From: Siphonodentalium dalli
Taxonomy: Eukaryota; Mollusca; Scaphopoda; Gadilida; Siphonodentaliidae
Direction of reading: 5' to 3'
DNA length: 64,000 bases
NCBI GenBank assembly: GCA_032622095.1
Contig: CP136061.1
Location: 171,061,107 to 171,125,106, forward strand
Part shown: positions 61,838 to 64,000 of the stretch, piece by piece
Layout of the letters: the number at the start of each line of letters is the position of its first letter
Numbering within the stretch: the stretch's first letter is position 1
Program-made: the position numbers and the translations under genes
The notes under the pieces: model-generated
Databases searched by the model: none
Told to the model about the DNA's origin: nothing
What the model saw: the letters and a program-made list of their open reading frames with translations, nothing else

Positions 61838-63552
61838 TATACTTCCATATTTTAATATGGAAGTATATTGTTATTCAATTTTTTATTTTTTTCCAATATT
61901 ATTATTATTATTATTATTCTTAGCAAATTTGTAACTCTTATATCTCTGGAAGTACAATATATAGAGATCTGGAATTTCGTACGTATATAGACCTATACTA
62001 ATTCTAGGTCAATAGACTATATAGGATATTGTCCGCCCTTGATTTACAGAGTTATCTCCCCTTTTGTGAAAAATTTGGATGCTGTATCTCGAAAAGTATG
62101 AGCAGCAGAGACTCCAAATTTGGACCACATGTACAACTCATTATGTCCTATTGGGTGAATGCATTACAATTTATATCCGCGCTTTCGCCACAGAGTTGTC
62201 GCCCATGGTTCGCAAAACTCGATTTATTTCATATCCTACGTCTGGCTATGGCATGTAAAGTATCCAGATTTGAGATCTTCTATGCAGTTGATCATTAGCA
62301 ACTTGATACGAAAAAAAGTTTTGAACAGGGACGGACTTATATTTTTGGGGTTTGGGTGGGGGCAAAATTTTCGCAATTTTTTTTTTGCGATGATTTCAAC
62401 TATTTTTACTGTGGTGTATCTATAGGACGTACTAATGATCCTCCTGAAAGAATTTTGGAAATCGGTTGAAAAATGTCCAAGTTACAGACCATCGAATATT
62501 GTATTCATACATCAATTGAGGAGAAAGTGCTTTTGACTCTATCTCCTCCTAGACGACGCACATAAACTGGATTTGGTTTATGTGAGCGTCTTGTCCATAG
62601 AGAGAAGATGAAATGGTGAAATATTGACCAAGATCCAATGAAAATTGTCCGCTCTAGGGAGGGGGGTCAAAATTTGTCAAATTTTTTTTGTCGCTGATTT
62701 GAACCAAAATTGTTGTGAAGTATCTATAAGATGTACTGAGTGTCATTATGAGTGAATTTTATGAATCGGTTGAGAAATGTAGAAATTGTGGCCACTTCAT
62801 TTTTTTCAAGTTTACAGAAAATGCACTATGAATTTAAATTCCTTCAACCAATCGTCACGTGTTTGGTGTCATTCGATGGGGAATTTCTAGTACTTCTAAA
62901 CGATTACCTACTTGCCGTATTATGTCGATAGAGGCGAGAGATATTCGAAAAGTATGAACAGAACAACATACATATTGGCCTACATTATAAAATATCGACA
63001 CAATACCTCACCAAAACCCAGGTAAATATTATAGGGGCATCAAATACGAACACAATGACGCAAAAATTAGCTAGATATCTCAAAAATTGGCCGAGATATG
63101 GCGACTTTTCTATCCACGTCACCAAATTTCGAGGCATGGGTGGAGGTCACATCAGAACGTTCAAACTGAACACAGAAATGTCAATAAACCATACTATCGA
63201 CATACCAATCAATTTCGCGCGATTCCCTTATTATACTTCCATATTTTAATATGGAAGTATATTGTTATTCAATTTTTTATTTTTTTCCAATATTATTATA
63301 CTTACATATTTTAATATGGAAGTATATTGTTATTCAATTTTTTATTTTTCACTATTATTATTATTTATTATTCTTAATATATTTTGAAACCCTTATATCT
63401 CAGAAAGTTTAAAAGTTAAAGCATTGAAATTTGGTAGGTATATGCACCATGCCAAGATGCATGGTAATGGAGCATTTAGGTTTGTGCCCTAACTTGCTTA
63501 CCAGAGTTATGGCCCTTAAACCAAAATTTTGGAAAAAGTTTGTGCGCAGATT

Positions 63553-63856
63553 TTCTCCTGTAAGAAGTCAAGCAGCTGAATTCGGTTCTCGTAATCGTGT
63601 TAACTAAGGAAAGGGCACGAATCGGGGAAATTTTCACCAAGGTCCGAAAACAATTTGTTGACCCGGGGAGGGGTGCAAAATTTGTCAATTTTTTTCTTGT
63701 CACCGATTCCAACCATTTTTACTGTCGGGTATCTATACGATGTACTGATGCTACTCGTGAAAGAATTTTGTAAATCGGGTGAGAAATGACCAAGTTATAA
63801 CACATCGAAAAATGTACTAATAAAGTCCATGTGTAGAAAGTGCTTGTGTCCCGATC
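63553..63856. repeat. 304-bp module, first copy in the diverged flank
   Basis: It starts TTCTCCTGTAAG and holds AAGGTCCG, a GGGGAGGGG patch, TTTGTCAATTTTTTT, GGTATCTATACGATGTACTG and AATCGGGTGAGAAATG. It aligns landmark by landmark with modules A and B of the satellite unit. Confidence 0.8.
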
Positions 63857-64000
63857 TTCTCCTAGACGAAGCGCAACAGCTGGATTTGCTCCATGTGAGC
63901 GTCTTAAACATAGACAGAAGACCAAACCAGGACATTTTTACAAAGGTCCGCTCAATTTTTCCTGGGCTAAGGGAGGGGCAAAATATGTCAATTTTTGTTT
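63857..64000. repeat. 304-bp module, second copy, truncated by the window end
   Basis: It starts TTCTCCTAGACGAAGC, 304 bp after the first copy, and repeats AAGGTCCGC, GGGAGGGGC and ATGTCAATTTTTG. It is closer to the start of satellite module B (CTCCTCCTAGACG) than to its own neighbour, which suggests that both elements inherited an already duplicated module. Confidence 0.8.

Larger units (their letters stand above)
34988..63299. repeat. 1394-bp satellite array, about 20 copies
   Basis: A 1394-bp unit repeats head to tail. Its hairpin lies at 35276, 36670, 38064, 39458, 40852, 42246, 43640, 45034, 46428, 47822, 49292, 50686, 52080, 53474, 54868, 56262, 57656, 59050, 60444, 61838 and 63232. 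All gaps are 1394 bp except 47822-49292 (1470, chimeric copy). The array starts 288 bp before a hairpin and stops about 67 bp after one, so its ends are out of phase. By eye I found only three single-base differences in the regular copies, at 54176, 58504 and 61292. Even the T10 run and (ATT)7 keep their length. Each unit has short open frames of 64-89 codons that look non-coding. Confidence 0.98.
63297..64000. mobile_element. diverged relative of the satellite unit, cut by the window end
   Basis: A second hairpin (arms 63297-63310 and 63313-63326, one mismatch, TT loop) begins 65 bp after the last array hairpin, inside its ATT tract. It is followed by TTGTTATTC, a T-rich tract, an ATT-rich run, CTTATATCTCAG, GAGTTATGGCCCTT and then 304-bp modules, in the same order as the satellite unit but strongly diverged. 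It looks like an older, dispersed member of the family. The minus-strand open frames at 63476-63712 and 63719-63925 show no recognisable domain. Confidence 0.7.

Noticed and set aside
34988-63299. CENP-B box marking a centromeric satellite
   Set aside because: The nearest match, around TTCGAAAAGTATG, lacks the required A and the CGGG part. A centromeric role cannot be claimed from sequence.
35099-63314. Repeated open frames of 64, 76, 88 and 89 codons in each 1394-bp unit
   Set aside because: They are short, overlap in different frames, show no recognisable domain, and the 89-codon one lacks an ATG. Their identity between copies follows from array identity, not selection.
63476-63925. Two minus-strand frames (78 and 68 codons) in the right flank
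   Set aside because: They fall across the duplicated 304-bp modules, and I see no domain, splice context or promoter.

Overview
This 64 kb window is almost entirely tandem repeat DNA, and I find no protein-coding, rRNA or tRNA gene that I can support. The two very large arrays of different type, the simple-sequence tracts and the lack of dense ORFs point to a nuclear eukaryotic genome. Motifs of the kind GAGTTATCTCCCCTT and GAGTTATGGCCCTT, which recur in the second half, remind me of dispersed repeats in mollusc and related marine invertebrate genomes. That is recall, not a search result, so the organism stays open. A heterochromatic, subtelomeric or pericentromeric setting is plausible but not shown.

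Region 1 (1-34380) is a minisatellite of about 1,375 copies of a 25-bp unit. The unit opens GGTATCCCCACC and ends in an alternating CA/TA tract. The units differ at a handful of recurrent two-state positions. Blocks of units were duplicated again at 475, 1301, 1449, 2470, 2665, 2916, 3560, 5160, 5633 and 5865 bp, giving nested higher-order repeats. The unit has no stop codon on the minus strand, and 25 is not a multiple of 3. All three minus frames therefore stay open with the same cyclic 25-residue peptide, which makes hundreds of false ORFs.

Region 2 (34381-34987) is a 607-bp spacer. Most of it is studded with CATTAA/TTAATG motifs and carries a perfect 19-bp inverted repeat.

Region 3 (34988-63299) is a satellite array of a 1394-bp unit. 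It has 21 hairpin-marked starts at exact 1394-bp spacing, except at one chimeric copy (47822-49291). By eye the copies are essentially identical; I saw only three single-base differences. Each unit carries a 14-bp-arm hairpin, a T-rich tract, an (ATT)7 run and two degenerate 304-bp modules.

Region 4 (63297-64000) is a strongly diverged relative of the same unit that starts with its own hairpin inside the ATT tract of the last copy. It shows the 304-bp module twice and runs off the window. Regions 3 and 4, with the foreign piece in the chimeric copy, suggest a hairpin-ended non-autonomous mobile element family. It appears to insert next to or into its own ATT tract, and one member was amplified into a satellite. 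This is the most interesting signal in the window.
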